From: CAWCVR01 sp963799105
GTDB lineage: Bacteria; Acidobacteriota; Terriglobia; Bryobacterales; Bryobacteraceae
Direction: 5' to 3'
Assembly (NCBI GenBank): GCA_963799105.1
Contig: CAWCVR010000007.1
Coordinates: 310,001-374,000, forward strand
Length of the DNA stretch: 64,000 nt
The first letter of the stretch is position 1. The number at the start of each line of letters is the position of its first letter. Shown in pieces: positions 16,643 through 26,506 of the stretch. The position numbers were made by a program, and so were the translations under genes. The notes beneath the pieces were generated by a model. That model saw nothing but the letters and a program-made list of their open reading frames with translations, had not been told where the DNA came from and made no database searches.

Positions 16643-19156
16643 ATGCCCACTCTCGCTTGCCTCGGAAAGACGGTCCTGTTATGGGCCGTGTTCTGTGCAT
16701 CCGGCCTCCATGCCGAGCAGGGCCTCCTGTCGTTTGTGTTCGGTCCAAGTTCCCCGGAAGCAGCGCGGCAATCCGCGCACGCCGCGGCTGCGGCGGCACA
16801 CCGCTGGGTGCATACCGCCGGCGGCGTGGTCGAACTCAGGCGTGGCGGCAGTCCGGATGTGCAACGCATGGATGCGGCCACGGGCGCCAAGGAAATGGAC
16901 CAGGCGTTTGGCGATGCGGCGCTGGCGGCGCGCGATGCCGATCCGTCTTCGTTCCTGGTCACTCTCGACTCCGCCGCGCAGGCCGCGGCGTTGCATCCCG
17001 GCGCCCGGGTCGTGGTTGCCGTTCTGAACAGCCCTTCGTTCTCAAGCGATGGAGAACGCACATTGGAACATCTGGGCGAGATCTGCCAGGCTCACGGGGT
17101 GAGGGTTCTCGTAGTGGACGCCGCGGAGGGGTCCAAAACCGTACCGAATGCCGCTCTCAACGGCTTGACCACAAAAACCGGCGGCGCATGGGTGCGGCAG
17201 GCAAAAGACCTGGGGCCGCAAGTGGCCATGGTGACGCCGCCGGACGAGCCGCCCCCGCCGCCCGCTGCGACCGCGGCTGTGCCGGCCGCGGCCAAGGCCG
17301 CCGAGGCGGTGCATTCCGCGCGCAGCGGCATCCCCGATTTCGAGATTCCGGTGCAGATCCGGTTCATCCGCACTTCGGGAACGGGATCGACCTCCGAGAG
17401 CATTGCCGACCACGAAGCGGATTACGGCACAACCGCGACTCTCAGCTACGTGTCGAGTGCGCCGGGCGGCAGTATGGGTATCGCCGGGGGAGGCGGCTCG
17501 ATGGAGGTCTCCTACTGGCCCAACGACCCCAACGCACCCCTGCAGGGTCTGGTGACCGTCGAATCGCCGCTCAAAGCGCTGAGGTTCGATCTGGAAGACA
17601 ATACGGGCACCTATCAGGCCCGCGCGCGCATCACCGCGACTGTCCGGAACGTCAAGGGGGCGGTGATCTGGACCGGACAGAGAGACGTCAATATTCATGG
17701 ACCGGCGCAGAAGTTGAATGAGCGGCGCGAAGGCAGCATGTTCTTCATGCGCGCCGTGACCGTGGTCGGCCAGGGGCCCTTTACCCTGGAAGCCAAAGTG
17801 GAAGACCTGGTGGGGCACACCACGGGCACGATTCAGACACCGTTGCGAGTCGGACGAAATGCCCCGGGCCTGGTCGCCACCGATGCCCTGGTGGTGCGCC
17901 CGTTCAAGGGGTCCGCAGACAAGTTCGAAGCCGACCAGGTGCTGAGCTACGAAGGAGAGGCGCTATCTCCGATGCTCGACCCCGTCTTCCGCGCCGATCG
18001 GCCGGTCGATTTGCAGATCTACCTGCGGCTGTATCCGGACATCCACGGCTCGCCGCTCGATTTGAGCATGGAAGTCCTGAGCGAAGGACGCGTGGTGGCC
18101 CGCATGGCGTTGCCATTCAAAGGTGGACTGGCAAGCAGTGCGCGCGATGGCGCATCCTCGATGAGCGGTAGCGCGAACATCGTAGGCGGGCAGGCCAAGG
18201 AATTCCCGTATCTGGTGAATTTGAAGGGCGCCAAATTCCCCGCCGGCGATTACCAGGGCATCATTTCAATCCGTCAGGGCAAGAGCGTGATCCGGCGGGT
18301 GGTCGCGTTCAAGGTAGTTGGAAACGGCGCCACGGCGCCGGCGGAGATGGCGAAGGGGCCCCGGGTTTCGGCGGCGGCCGATGACGCCGAAACCGCGGCG
18401 GTGGTGCTGCCGGATATAGAGCCGGCCACGATCGATTCGAGTGGGCTCAAAATGCGCGACGAGGACCAGAAGCAGCTCTGGGACGCGGCTGCCAAGACCG
18501 CGATGGGCTACCTCGACCAGCTTCCGAATTTCCGCTGCATTCAGGAAACGCATCGGTTCACCGCGCCCGCAAAGAGCCCCGATCAACTGAAAGAGGCCGA
18601 CTCATACAGGGACGAGTTGATATTCGAAGACCGCCAGGAGCGGTATCAGCGATTGGATGCCGATGGAGTAACCGCCGATAACGCCCCGATGGAAAACAAA
18701 GGCATCCGGGCCCGCAACGAATTCGGTTCTCTGCTGCGTGGCCTCTTTGACCCCAAAGTCAGCGCATCCTACCACTGGGCGGGCCGCTCAATGGCCCTGG
18801 GTGTGCTCTGCCAGGTCTTCGAGTTCGAAGTTTCCCGAGCCAAATCCAACTTTGTCCTGCATTACAACAACGCGGTTGAAGCAGCGGCCTATAAAGGGCG
18901 CGTTTTCATCGACGATGAAACGGGAATGGTGCGCAGGCTCACGATTCAGGGAGCCGGCCTGTCGAAGGACTTTCCCCTGCAATCGCCCTCTCTTTCACTC
19001 GACTATGGCATGGTGAAGATCGGCGAAGACGATTATCTGTTGCCGCTCCGCTCCGTTCTGCAATTACGGCAGGCCAAGGTGTTTGTCCGCAACGAAGCCG
19101 TTTTCCGCGATTACCGCAAGTTCCGGGCGGAGTCGCACATCAAGTACGACAAGTGA
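16643..19156 (+). CDS. Large exported Acidobacterial protein with divergent A-like domain
   Basis: 837 residues with a signal peptide (TVLLWAVFCASGLHA) from ATG 16643. An AAGGAG sequence lies 14 bases upstream; a closer ATG at 16633 is in another frame and has no coding support. Residues 100-190 contain a sheet-helix pattern like the VWFA-related family (ARVVVAVLNSPSF, GVRVLVVDAAEGS, LTTKTGGAWV), but the family signature VVRD...FEDG is missing. An alanine/proline-rich linker follows (PPDEPPPPPAATAAVPAAAK). The middle is beta-rich. The C-terminal 230 residues (YLDQLPNFRCIQETHRF, HYNNAVEAAAYKG, GMVRRLTIQG) look like a lipoprotein-sorting-type outer-membrane fold. Its stop overlaps the next start as GTGA, so the two form an operon. 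Precise role not recognised. Confidence 0.82.
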   Translation: MPTLACLGKTVLLWAVFCASGLHAEQGLLSFVFGPSSPEAARQSAHAAAAAAHRWVHTAGGVVELRRGGSPDVQRMDAATGAKEMDQAFGDAALAARDADPSSFLVTLDSAAQAAALHPGARVVVAVLNSPSFSSDGERTLEHLGEICQAHGVRVLVVDAAEGSKTVPNAALNGLTTKTGGAWVRQAKDLGPQVAMVTPPDEPPPPPAATAAVPAAAKAAEAVHSARSGIPDFEIPVQIRFIRTSGTGSTSESIADHEADYGTTATLSYVSSAPGGSMGIAGGGGSMEVSYWPNDPNAPLQGLVTVESPLKALRFDLEDNTGTYQARARITATVRNVKGAVIWTGQRDVNIHGPAQKLNERREGSMFFMRAVTVVGQGPFTLEAKVEDLVGHTTGTIQTPLRVGRNAPGLVATDALVVRPFKGSADKFEADQVLSYEGEALSPMLDPVFRADRPVDLQIYLRLYPDIHGSPLDLSMEVLSEGRVVARMALPFKGGLASSARDGASSMSGSANIVGGQAKEFPYLVNLKGAKFPAGDYQGIISIRQGKSVIRRVVAFKVVGNGATAPAEMAKGPRVSAAADDAETAAVVLPDIEPATIDSSGLKMRDEDQKQLWDAAAKTAMGYLDQLPNFRCIQETHRFTAPAKSPDQLKEADSYRDELIFEDRQERYQRLDADGVTADNAPMENKGIRARNEFGSLLRGLFDPKVSASYHWAGRSMALGVLCQVFEFEVSRAKSNFVLHYNNAVEAAAYKGRVFIDDETGMVRRLTIQGAGLSKDFPLQSPSLSLDYGMVKIGEDDYLLPLRSVLQLRQAKVFVRNEAVFRDYRKFRAESHIKYDK

Positions 19157-21675
19157 GAGGGACCGGGTCCGTATTGGCGTTCACGCCGGCCTCGCGATTG
19201 GCGGCTTCCTCCCGGAAGCCCACCCGAGTATTCACTGTCTGTCTTCTGGCCGCCGGAATTGCCGGTGTGGGTTCATTCATCCTGCTGAGAGGAGCCGCAC
19301 CCCAGGCATCGCCGGGCCGCCTGGCAGTCATCATCGTCGATTACCCCGCGGAGGGTTCCTTCTTTCCTCCCGAGATCACGCCTCCCACCTTTCTCTGGCG
19401 CGACGCGGCGGCCAATGTAACTTCGTGGACTATCGACATCGCTTTTTCGGACCGCGCTCCCGCCATTCACGTGACATCTTCCGGCGAACCGCTGCGCATC
19501 GGAGAAATCGATCCGGAAGCTGTGTCGGTCAACAACGAGCTTCCCAAGCTGACCCCGGAGCAGGCGGCCGCGCATACCTGGACCCCCGATGCCGGCACCT
19601 GGGAGGCGATCAAGAGACATTCCGTTGGATCGCCGGCAACCATCGCGATCACCGGGTTTCGCGACGAGGACCTGAAGCAGCCGGTCTCCGGCGGCCAGGT
19701 CAGAATCGAGACTTCCAGAGACGCAGTTGGAGCGCCGATCTTCTATCGCGACGTGCCGCTGATGCCCAATCAGGGCAGTAGAGGAGTGATCAGGCCGCTG
19801 GCGCCCGAGGCGATCGGGCTGATCAAATGGAGGCTGCGCTACCTGGACGAGCCGCGCGGCCGGGTGGTCATGCAGAAGATCTCGACGTGCGCCAACTGCC
19901 ATTCCTTCTCCGCCGACGGCAAGACATTGGGACTCGACGTGGACGGCCCACAGGACGACCGCGGTCTGTATGCCCTGATCCCGGTGGTGCGGCAAGCGTC
20001 GATTCGCACTCGGGATGTGATCAAGTGGCCCACCGTCCGCGATCCCGCCGTCCCCCGGCTGAGAGCCGCTTTCATGTCGCAGGTCTCCCCGGACGGACGC
20101 TACGTTCTCTCGACGATCGACGATCGGGATGCCGCCCGGCGCGCGGGGGGGCGCACGCTGGAAGATAAGTATTACGTTGCCAACTTCCTGGACTACCGGT
20201 TCCTGCAAGTGTTTTATCCGACGCGAGGCATTCTGGCATGGTATGACCGCGACACAAGGCGTTTGCAGCCGCTGCCGGGCGCCGATGACCCGCGATACGT
20301 ACAGGCCGGTGGTGTTTGGAGCCCCGACGGAAAGAACGTCGTGTTCGCCCGGGCCGAAGCGAAAACTCCCTATCCACCGGGATTCCCGATGGCCCGCTAC
20401 GCCAACGACCCAAAGGAAACCCAGATTCAATATGACCTTTACAGGATCCCGTTCAACCAGGGAAAGGGTGGCCAGGCGGAGCCTGTCCGCGGCGCCTCCG
20501 CCAACGGGATGAGCAACAACTTTCCGAAGGTATCGCCGGATGGCCGCTGGATCGTGTTTGTCGAATGCCGGAATGGAATGGTCATGCGGCCGGACGGCAA
20601 ACTCTACATGGCGCCTTTCGACGGCGGCGAAGCCCGGCTCATGAAGTGCAATACGCCGCTGATGAACTCGTGGCACACCTTCTCGCCTAACGGCCGCTGG
20701 ATGGCCTTCTCTTCAAAGAGCCGCTCGCCGTACACGCAATTGTACCTGACGCACCTGGACGCCAACGGAAACGATACGCCGCCTATCCTGGTCGATAACG
20801 CCACGGCTGCGAACCGCGCGGTGAACTTGCCGGAGTTCGCGAACATCCCGAAGGGAGGCCTGGAGAAGATCGACCCGCTGGCAACCGAGTTCTACCGGAT
20901 GGAGAATCAGGCCGTCGAGCTGATGACTAAGGGCCGGTTTGGCGAGGCGATTGCGGTGTGGCGCGAGGCTCTGGGGATGGATCCGAGCGATGGCAAGGCG
21001 CACCTCAACCTGGGCTATTCGCTGGGCCAGACCGGCCGCTTGCGCGAGGCCCTGGCGGAGTATCGCAGAGCTTGCGACCTAAGTCCGGACGATCCGATAG
21101 CCTTTGCCGATCTGGCGCTGGCGCTGAGGCTGGATGGCAAGCCGGACGAAGCCATCTCCAATTACCGGAAGTCTCTGGCACTCGATGCCGCAAACGCCGG
21201 AGTGCAGGCCGACTTGGGTGCGATGTTGTCCGGGAAGGGTGAAACCGCCGAGGGACTCGAACACCTGGAGAGGGCTGTGGCCTTGAAACCCGAGTCGGCT
21301 GCCGTGCAGAATACGTTTGCGTCCGCGCTATTAAAGATCGGCCGGACCGCCGAAGCCACCGCGCATCTGGAGAAGGCTGTGGAACTGGCCCCGGATTCGA
21401 CGGAGTTCCGCTTGAGCCTAGCCCAGGCGCTAGCGCAGGCGGGGCGCTTCACCGAAGCCATTTCGCAATTGCAGAAATCCATCGAGATCGGCGGTGGCCG
21501 GGACTGGCAATGCTACGACATGCTGGGCGCCGTCTACAGCAGGATGGGCCGCCCCGACGAGGCCATCCGGGCCGGGCGCCGGGCCCTGGACCTGGCCCTC
21601 GCCGGCCAAGACGGGGAACTGGTCCGGAACTTGCGCGCCAAGTTGGCGGGCTACGAGCAAACCCGGCAGCGCTAG
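19153..21675 (+). CDS. Exported protein: CxxCH haem motif, PD40 repeats and TPR domain
   Basis: 840 residues from GTG 19153, which overlaps the previous stop (GTGA). A membrane or signal segment is at about residues 27-48 (VFTVCLLAAGIAGVGSFILL). A beta-rich domain with EGSFFPPEITPPTFLWRD comes next. A CANCH haem-attachment motif follows (C246, C249, H250), embedded in STCANCHSFSADGKTLG. WD40-like PD40 units then follow (QVSPDGRYVLST, VWSPDGKNVVFARAE, KVSPDGRWIVFVE, FSPNGRWMAFSS). The last 270 residues are TPRs (GDEAISNYRKSLALDAANAG-type repeats). The CxxCH predicts one covalent c-type haem and periplasmic location. It is paralogous to 30681-33155 throughout. Redox role is inferred from the motif only. 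Confidence 0.88.
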   Translation: MRGTGSVLAFTPASRLAASSRKPTRVFTVCLLAAGIAGVGSFILLRGAAPQASPGRLAVIIVDYPAEGSFFPPEITPPTFLWRDAAANVTSWTIDIAFSDRAPAIHVTSSGEPLRIGEIDPEAVSVNNELPKLTPEQAAAHTWTPDAGTWEAIKRHSVGSPATIAITGFRDEDLKQPVSGGQVRIETSRDAVGAPIFYRDVPLMPNQGSRGVIRPLAPEAIGLIKWRLRYLDEPRGRVVMQKISTCANCHSFSADGKTLGLDVDGPQDDRGLYALIPVVRQASIRTRDVIKWPTVRDPAVPRLRAAFMSQVSPDGRYVLSTIDDRDAARRAGGRTLEDKYYVANFLDYRFLQVFYPTRGILAWYDRDTRRLQPLPGADDPRYVQAGGVWSPDGKNVVFARAEAKTPYPPGFPMARYANDPKETQIQYDLYRIPFNQGKGGQAEPVRGASANGMSNNFPKVSPDGRWIVFVECRNGMVMRPDGKLYMAPFDGGEARLMKCNTPLMNSWHTFSPNGRWMAFSSKSRSPYTQLYLTHLDANGNDTPPILVDNATAANRAVNLPEFANIPKGGLEKIDPLATEFYRMENQAVELMTKGRFGEAIAVWREALGMDPSDGKAHLNLGYSLGQTGRLREALAEYRRACDLSPDDPIAFADLALALRLDGKPDEAISNYRKSLALDAANAGVQADLGAMLSGKGETAEGLEHLERAVALKPESAAVQNTFASALLKIGRTAEATAHLEKAVELAPDSTEFRLSLAQALAQAGRFTEAISQLQKSIEIGGGRDWQCYDMLGAVYSRMGRPDEAIRAGRRALDLALAGQDGELVRNLRAKLAGYEQTRQR

Positions 21676-21874
21676 AATCGGCGGGCGGCACGCGCGCAGC
21701 GAGGTGCGGGGTTCCGCGCAGCCGCGTTCCGCTGCGCGCGACATACGCGTCCGGCCTGCCCCCGATAACTCCGGCAGTCAGTTATTCGTTTCCAGCCCAC
21801 CGGCCTTGGATTCCCAGGCATAGCGGACGCCGCGGCGTGCGTGGTCGAGTGCGGGCTGGGCGAGCGACTTCGGC

Positions 21875-22125
21875 GCTCGCGAGAAGGTACCCAGGTCCGC
21901 TCACGAGAAGTTACCCGCCAAAAGCGAGCTTCTGGCGCAAGGGGAAGTGCGCGGCCCGAATGCCAAGGAGAGCCCGGCGGCCGGATCGCGCGTGGGATAC
22001 AAAGACGTTGCGCGCCTTCGGCGCGGACGATGCCGCCAGTTTCATCCCCTTGCCCGCGGACAAGGCCTGTTCTTCGGATGGGTCACCGGCTCTATCGGAG
22101 CACAAGTGGGTAACTTCTCGTGAGC
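21875..22125. mobile_element. MITE-like element with 18-bp perfect inverted ends
   Basis: GCTCACGAGAAGTTACCC at 21899-21916 is repeated in perfect inverted orientation at 22108-22125. A related direct copy, GCTCGCGAGAAGGTACCC, lies just outside the left end at 21875-21892. The roughly 190 bases between the inverted ends encode nothing recognisable. Multiple short repeats at one end are known for IS21-type elements, so an internally deleted derivative is possible. I saw no target duplication. The rest of the 612-base spacer (21676-22287) is otherwise empty apart from the terminator at 22232. Confidence 0.55.
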
Positions 22126-22231
22126 GCCCGGGACGAGCGACATACCTGCATCCTCTTGGGCATGGGCCGGACCGGTTCACAGCGGCCGGAACGCGGAACG
22201 GTCTGAGCGCACCGCCCGCCGCTCCGGGCGC

Positions 22232-22257
22232 AAAAAAGGGGGCGGCCAGCCGCCCCC
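22232..22257 (-). terminator. Intrinsic terminator of the TonB-dependent receptor gene
   Basis: GGGGGCGGC at 22238-22246 pairs with GCCGCCCCC at 22249-22257 across two bases. On the minus strand the hairpin is followed directly by TTTTTT (22237-22232). It lies 31 bases after the stop codon at 22288. This is a textbook rho-independent terminator for minus-strand transcription. Confidence 0.9.
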
Positions 22258-22287
22258 TTCCTGGAATTCCAGCCTCGCGGACGAAGC

Positions 22288-25200
22288 TTAGAACATGTAC
22301 TTCAACGCAAACTCAATCACGCGCGGCACATTGTTCTTGTACAACGGTTTACCGTCGGTGACCGCGTTGGCGTTGGTCAGGCTCAAACCACATGGCGCCG
22401 GGCTGTTGCCACAGGAGCTGGCAGTTGCCGAATTCGAGAAGTTCAGGTTGACATCCTGAGCGCCTCCCTGGCCGAATTGCCAAAGCGCATGGTTCATGAA
22501 GTTAAACGCCGACAACCGGAACTCGATCTTGTGGTGCTCCTTGAAAGCGAAGTCCTTGTAAATCGCAAGGTCGCTGTTGAAGAAAGCGGGCCCCTTGATG
22601 TACGGCCAGATGAGAGTGCCGTCCTTTCCGCCCGTCGGAGCCGTGAAACAGCTCGGGTTGAAGAACTGCCCGGAACTCAGACCCTTTCGCGGATCGCAGG
22701 TCATCTGGGGCATGGTGACGTTAGGCGCGTTCGTGCCCAGGTAGTCCGCCGGCTGCATATCGGTTGGCCACGAGACGTTGAGTGACCCGTTGGTATTGGG
22801 CTGGAGGGGCGGCCCGCTCTGCCACTGTGTGACTCCCGAGAGGATCCAGCCGTTCGCCGCTCCGGCCAGGAACCTGTTGCCCTTGCCGACGGGACTGGGC
22901 AGGTTGATGACGTAGGCCGCGTTAAACACATGCGTGCGGTCGTACGCCAACACGCCGTAGTTCGCCGGAATGCTGAACGGGTACACGTCCTGACCGTCAC
23001 CGTTGCCATTAGAGGTTTGGCCGTCGCGAATACCGATATTCTTGCTGAACGAGTAGTTCGTAGTGAAAGCAATGCGTCCCGTCTGTTTCTGCCACGTCGC
23101 TATAAACGAATTGTAGTTGGAATAGCTGAGGTGGCCGATTAAGCTGATGCTGGTGTAGTTGTGGTACGGGAGGAAGTCGTTCAGGTTCGGAAAGTTATTG
23201 GGTAGCATCGTGCCCGGCTGATAGAGGGTCTGGCCGGTTAACGGATCCTTCCCGAAGTAGGCGCCGAGCGGGGCGATGTCGATAGCACCCGGACCGTTGC
23301 TGTTCCCGCCGGTGGTCAGAAGATCGCGCGACCTGCTGCCCGCATACTGGAATTCGGCAACCGATCGCCAGGGTGCGCGTTGCGAAACCGTGATATTGTA
23401 GGTCCACGTATTTGGCGTCTTTTCGTCGCCCATGGTGAGCGTACTTAGGCCTGTACCCAGTCCGGCGGGACCCAGCGCCTGGCTGTATTGCGGGAAGGAA
23501 TTCCAACCCACGCAGCACAGATTGGCATTGACGCTTACGCTTTCCCAGCCCAGAGGCTGGTTGTAACCGGCGCTGGCATCGTTGAAGGCAATCTGGAACC
23601 GGAACAGTCCGGCGCCACCGCGTATCACGGTCTTGCCATTACCGAACAGGTCGTAAGCGAAGCCGAAGCGCGGCTCGACATAGAACGACTTGTTGGGGAA
23701 GCCCGACATCGGAATGGAGGAATTGATCGAGTTCCATTGCAGCCCCGTCCAGGCTTTCGCCGCCGAAGTGTTGACATACGTGGCGGGATTCCAAACAGTG
23801 ACGCCAAAATTGTTGTTCGGAACCCAATTGCCCATGTGCTCGAACCTGAGACCGCCGGTAAGCGTTAGCCTGCGGCCGGCTTTCCACTGGTCGTTGACGA
23901 AAAACGAGTATTGATTATACTTCATGTCGGCCACAATTTCGCTGTTGTCCTGGGTAAAGCCGTTCGAGCGCGCCGTAATGAAGTTGGCAAGGTAGTTACC
24001 CGTGGAAATGGTTGACGGACCCCATATATCGAAACTCGCAGCGCCGTTGGTCCCGCTGGACAACCCGCCACCAGTCTGATAATTGCGGGCATAGTCCCAA
24101 TAAACGCCGGCCTTGATGGTGTGGGCGCCCTGGATCTTGGTCACGTTGTCGCTGATCTGCGGCGTCTGCGACAGCTTGCCGAAGGAGTTCTTGCCGCCCG
24201 GCGTGAATGGCTCGCCGTACTGATAGGTGCCAAAACCGACGACGCCGTTGGCCTGGGCGCCCCAGCCGTAAGTGTTAGGCATCTGTGGCGTGTACGGGTT
24301 CGAGAACAGGCCGGTCATATTGAATCCCAATTTGGCGGGATCCACCGCGGCGGGGTTGCCGAGGATGATCGGGTTCAGGAAGGTAGCATCCGCGAAGACG
24401 AACTCGTTGGTCAGCGTGGGGCTGAACACATGGAGCAGGTTCGCGCTGTACACGTTGGAATCCTCGTTGGCATTTTGAGACGATGGATAAGGCAGAGAGC
24501 CATTGAGGGCCCACCAGATGCTGATTGGGTTCGGATCGTGCTCGATCTGGCGATTCCAGGAGAAGAACAACTTGGTGTTGTTGCTGATGTTGTAATCGCC
24601 GCGCAACCGGAGTTCCCAGCGATTCACGGGCGGGCTGAGAAACGTCTGATAGTTCATACCCGTGGAACTCGTCACCGGATTCACGTTCGGCTGAGGCATC
24701 AAGTTCAGGATCTTCATGGAGTTCGGATCGATCTGAGAGGCCGGGATCATGCTGTTCGGAAAGAGGGCCGAGTTCAGTGTGGCCGAGTCCAGATAGACTC
24801 CGGAATTAAACGCCGGCCCCAGGGATGTAAGGTACGCCGGGCTGAAGTTCCCCGCCAGCATTTGCGAGGTAGGCACGAAATACTGCCGCAAAGTACCCGC
24901 CGGATGCTGGTCCATATATTCGTACGCCCCATAGAAGAACAACTTGTCGTGGTTCTTGTTGAAGTGGGTACCCGGAATAATCACCGGACCGCCAAAGTCG
25001 CCGCCGGGGTAGTAGAAACTGTTGCTCGGCGGGGCCGTGCTCTGGCTGTTGTTGTACCATCCGTTGCTGTTGAACACACCATTGCGCGCGTAGAAATAAC
25101 CCTGTCCATGGAAGTGGGAGCCGCCGCTCTTGCCGATGGCCTGGAAGGTAACCGGGCCTTTGGCAAACTCCGCGCCGAACGCGTTGGTCAAAACCGAAAC

Positions 25201-25956
25201 CTCTTGCACCTGGTTCTGATTAATGTTGGCGGTTTGTGTCCCCTGATTGCCGGGGTCGAGGAGGTTTGCGCCGTCCGACGTCATCGTCATGCCGCCGTAT
25301 AGGGGATTCCCCTGGACGGAGAAGTTGCCGATCGGCCCGCTATTGCTCTGGGTCGGCGTCGATCCCTGGCCCCACATGCTCTGGTTCAGTCCCGAAACGT
25401 TTGTCGTGCCAGGCATGATCTTAATGAGTTCCGCGGCGTCGCGCCCGGACAGGGAGATATTCTCGACCATGCCCCTGTTCAACGTCTGGCTGGACTGTCC
25501 GGAATCGACCGGCACGGGCACCTCTCCCGCGCCGACCACCTCTACTTCCTGCGATAGAGATTGAATTTGAAGAACGATCGCCGGGAGACGCAAAGTCGCT
25601 CCCTGCGTCACGATGATCCCCGGCTCTTCAACGGTCCTGAGGCCCTTCGAAGTGACCGTGACAGTGTACGTTCCCGGCAGAACCGACGGAAAATCGAAGT
25701 ATCCGGCGCCGTTCGTGACGGTGTTCCGAAGCACGCCCGTAGCCTCATTCTTCAGGACAACCTTCGCCGCCGGAAGGATGCCGCCGGCCGCGTCGGTCAC
25801 AGTCGCACCGATCGAACCGCTCGCGAACTGGGCGAACGCGGGCAGTTGAGTGAACGCGAGGATGGCGGACAATAGCACCAACAAGCAGAAAAACGGTTTC
25901 GGCTCGGAATACAGTTTCGTACTAAAGATCCGCGCGCGACATGAAGTCTTCATCAT
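22288..25956 (-). CDS. TonB-dependent receptor, Oar-like, with carboxypeptidase-regulatory-like domain
   Basis: 1222 residues. Start ATG 25956 is preceded by GAGGAAGGG at seven bases and gives a long signal peptide (FFCLLVLLSAILAFTQLPAFAQ). Residues 45-125 are a CarboxypepD_reg/Cna-B-like beta-sandwich (GSIGATVTDAAGGILPAAKV, YFDFPSVLPGTYTVTV). A plug-type region with QVQEVSVLTNAFGAEFAKG follows, then a large outer-membrane beta-barrel rich in aromatic girdles. The chain ends in RVIEFALKYMF, with the terminal phenylalanine expected for BAM-assembled barrels. Such Oar-like receptors import large substrates or act in surface interactions in Acidobacteriota; the substrate here is not deducible. 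It has its own promoter (26092-26120) and terminator (22232-22257), so it is monocistronic. Confidence 0.92.
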   Translation of the reverse strand: MMKTSCRARIFSTKLYSEPKPFFCLLVLLSAILAFTQLPAFAQFASGSIGATVTDAAGGILPAAKVVLKNEATGVLRNTVTNGAGYFDFPSVLPGTYTVTVTSKGLRTVEEPGIIVTQGATLRLPAIVLQIQSLSQEVEVVGAGEVPVPVDSGQSSQTLNRGMVENISLSGRDAAELIKIMPGTTNVSGLNQSMWGQGSTPTQSNSGPIGNFSVQGNPLYGGMTMTSDGANLLDPGNQGTQTANINQNQVQEVSVLTNAFGAEFAKGPVTFQAIGKSGGSHFHGQGYFYARNGVFNSNGWYNNSQSTAPPSNSFYYPGGDFGGPVIIPGTHFNKNHDKLFFYGAYEYMDQHPAGTLRQYFVPTSQMLAGNFSPAYLTSLGPAFNSGVYLDSATLNSALFPNSMIPASQIDPNSMKILNLMPQPNVNPVTSSTGMNYQTFLSPPVNRWELRLRGDYNISNNTKLFFSWNRQIEHDPNPISIWWALNGSLPYPSSQNANEDSNVYSANLLHVFSPTLTNEFVFADATFLNPIILGNPAAVDPAKLGFNMTGLFSNPYTPQMPNTYGWGAQANGVVGFGTYQYGEPFTPGGKNSFGKLSQTPQISDNVTKIQGAHTIKAGVYWDYARNYQTGGGLSSGTNGAASFDIWGPSTISTGNYLANFITARSNGFTQDNSEIVADMKYNQYSFFVNDQWKAGRRLTLTGGLRFEHMGNWVPNNNFGVTVWNPATYVNTSAAKAWTGLQWNSINSSIPMSGFPNKSFYVEPRFGFAYDLFGNGKTVIRGGAGLFRFQIAFNDASAGYNQPLGWESVSVNANLCCVGWNSFPQYSQALGPAGLGTGLSTLTMGDEKTPNTWTYNITVSQRAPWRSVAEFQYAGSRSRDLLTTGGNSNGPGAIDIAPLGAYFGKDPLTGQTLYQPGTMLPNNFPNLNDFLPYHNYTSISLIGHLSYSNYNSFIATWQKQTGRIAFTTNYSFSKNIGIRDGQTSNGNGDGQDVYPFSIPANYGVLAYDRTHVFNAAYVINLPSPVGKGNRFLAGAANGWILSGVTQWQSGPPLQPNTNGSLNVSWPTDMQPADYLGTNAPNVTMPQMTCDPRKGLSSGQFFNPSCFTAPTGGKDGTLIWPYIKGPAFFNSDLAIYKDFAFKEHHKIEFRLSAFNFMNHALWQFGQGGAQDVNLNFSNSATASSCGNSPAPCGLSLTNANAVTDGKPLYKNNVPRVIEFALKYMF

Positions 25957-26071
25957 TATTTGACCCTTCCTCAAGAAGCAAGCTCTCGACTCGTTACCAA
26001 ACGGGGCCACTCCCCGTTTCTATACCCACACTCACACACAGACCAAGCGGTCGTGTGGCCTGGAAAACACG

Positions 26072-26140
26072 GATAATATTTTTCCACTAGAAGGATAGAC
26101 CGACGCGCGGCTGGTGTCAACAGATAATGTTTTTCGACTA
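26072..26140 (-). promoter_or_regulatory. Promoter of the TonB receptor bracketed by two direct repeats
   Basis: On the minus strand TTGACA (26120-26115) is separated by 17 bases from TATCCT (26097-26092), a good sigma70-type promoter. Transcription would start near 26085, giving a 5' leader of about 130 bases. Two copies of TAGTNGAAAAANATTATC flank it: one directly upstream of the -35 box (26140-26123) and one just after the -10 box, over the expected start (26090-26072). They are in the same orientation, 51 bases apart. That arrangement fits a pair of operator sites. The rest of the spacer 25957-26506 shows nothing else. Confidence 0.6.
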
Positions 26141-26506
26141 ATGGAGTAACCGTTACGATCAGCCGTTAACCCTGAGAACGCCCCCGGTGGCGCATGCATC
26201 CATTTAAAAATGAACCATTTAGGAGAAATTTAGTTTCAGATCCGACATGCCACCGTAACGCGATCTTCATGCCATCCGGGTCTGGTTTTCACCGTTCATG
26301 AAGGGTGCAAAGTATCGCCTTTGCCCTTCCATTTTTCATATCGTCCATACGCTTCGTGGTATCGGCCCAAACGAACGGCTGGAGTGCTGAGTTCAGTGTG
26401 AACCCCAGCAGTCCACCCCATCCCGGGCGCCGGAACTTCGGTCTCGGCGGGGGGGCGACCACTTGGAAGGATCGCGGCCCGAACGGCTCCTTCCCCGTCC
26501 CTGGAC

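Noticed and set aside
24121..25302. 393-residue plus-strand frame inside the TonB-receptor gene
   Set aside because: It lies opposite conserved receptor sequence, has no recognisable motif and no ribosome-binding sequence.
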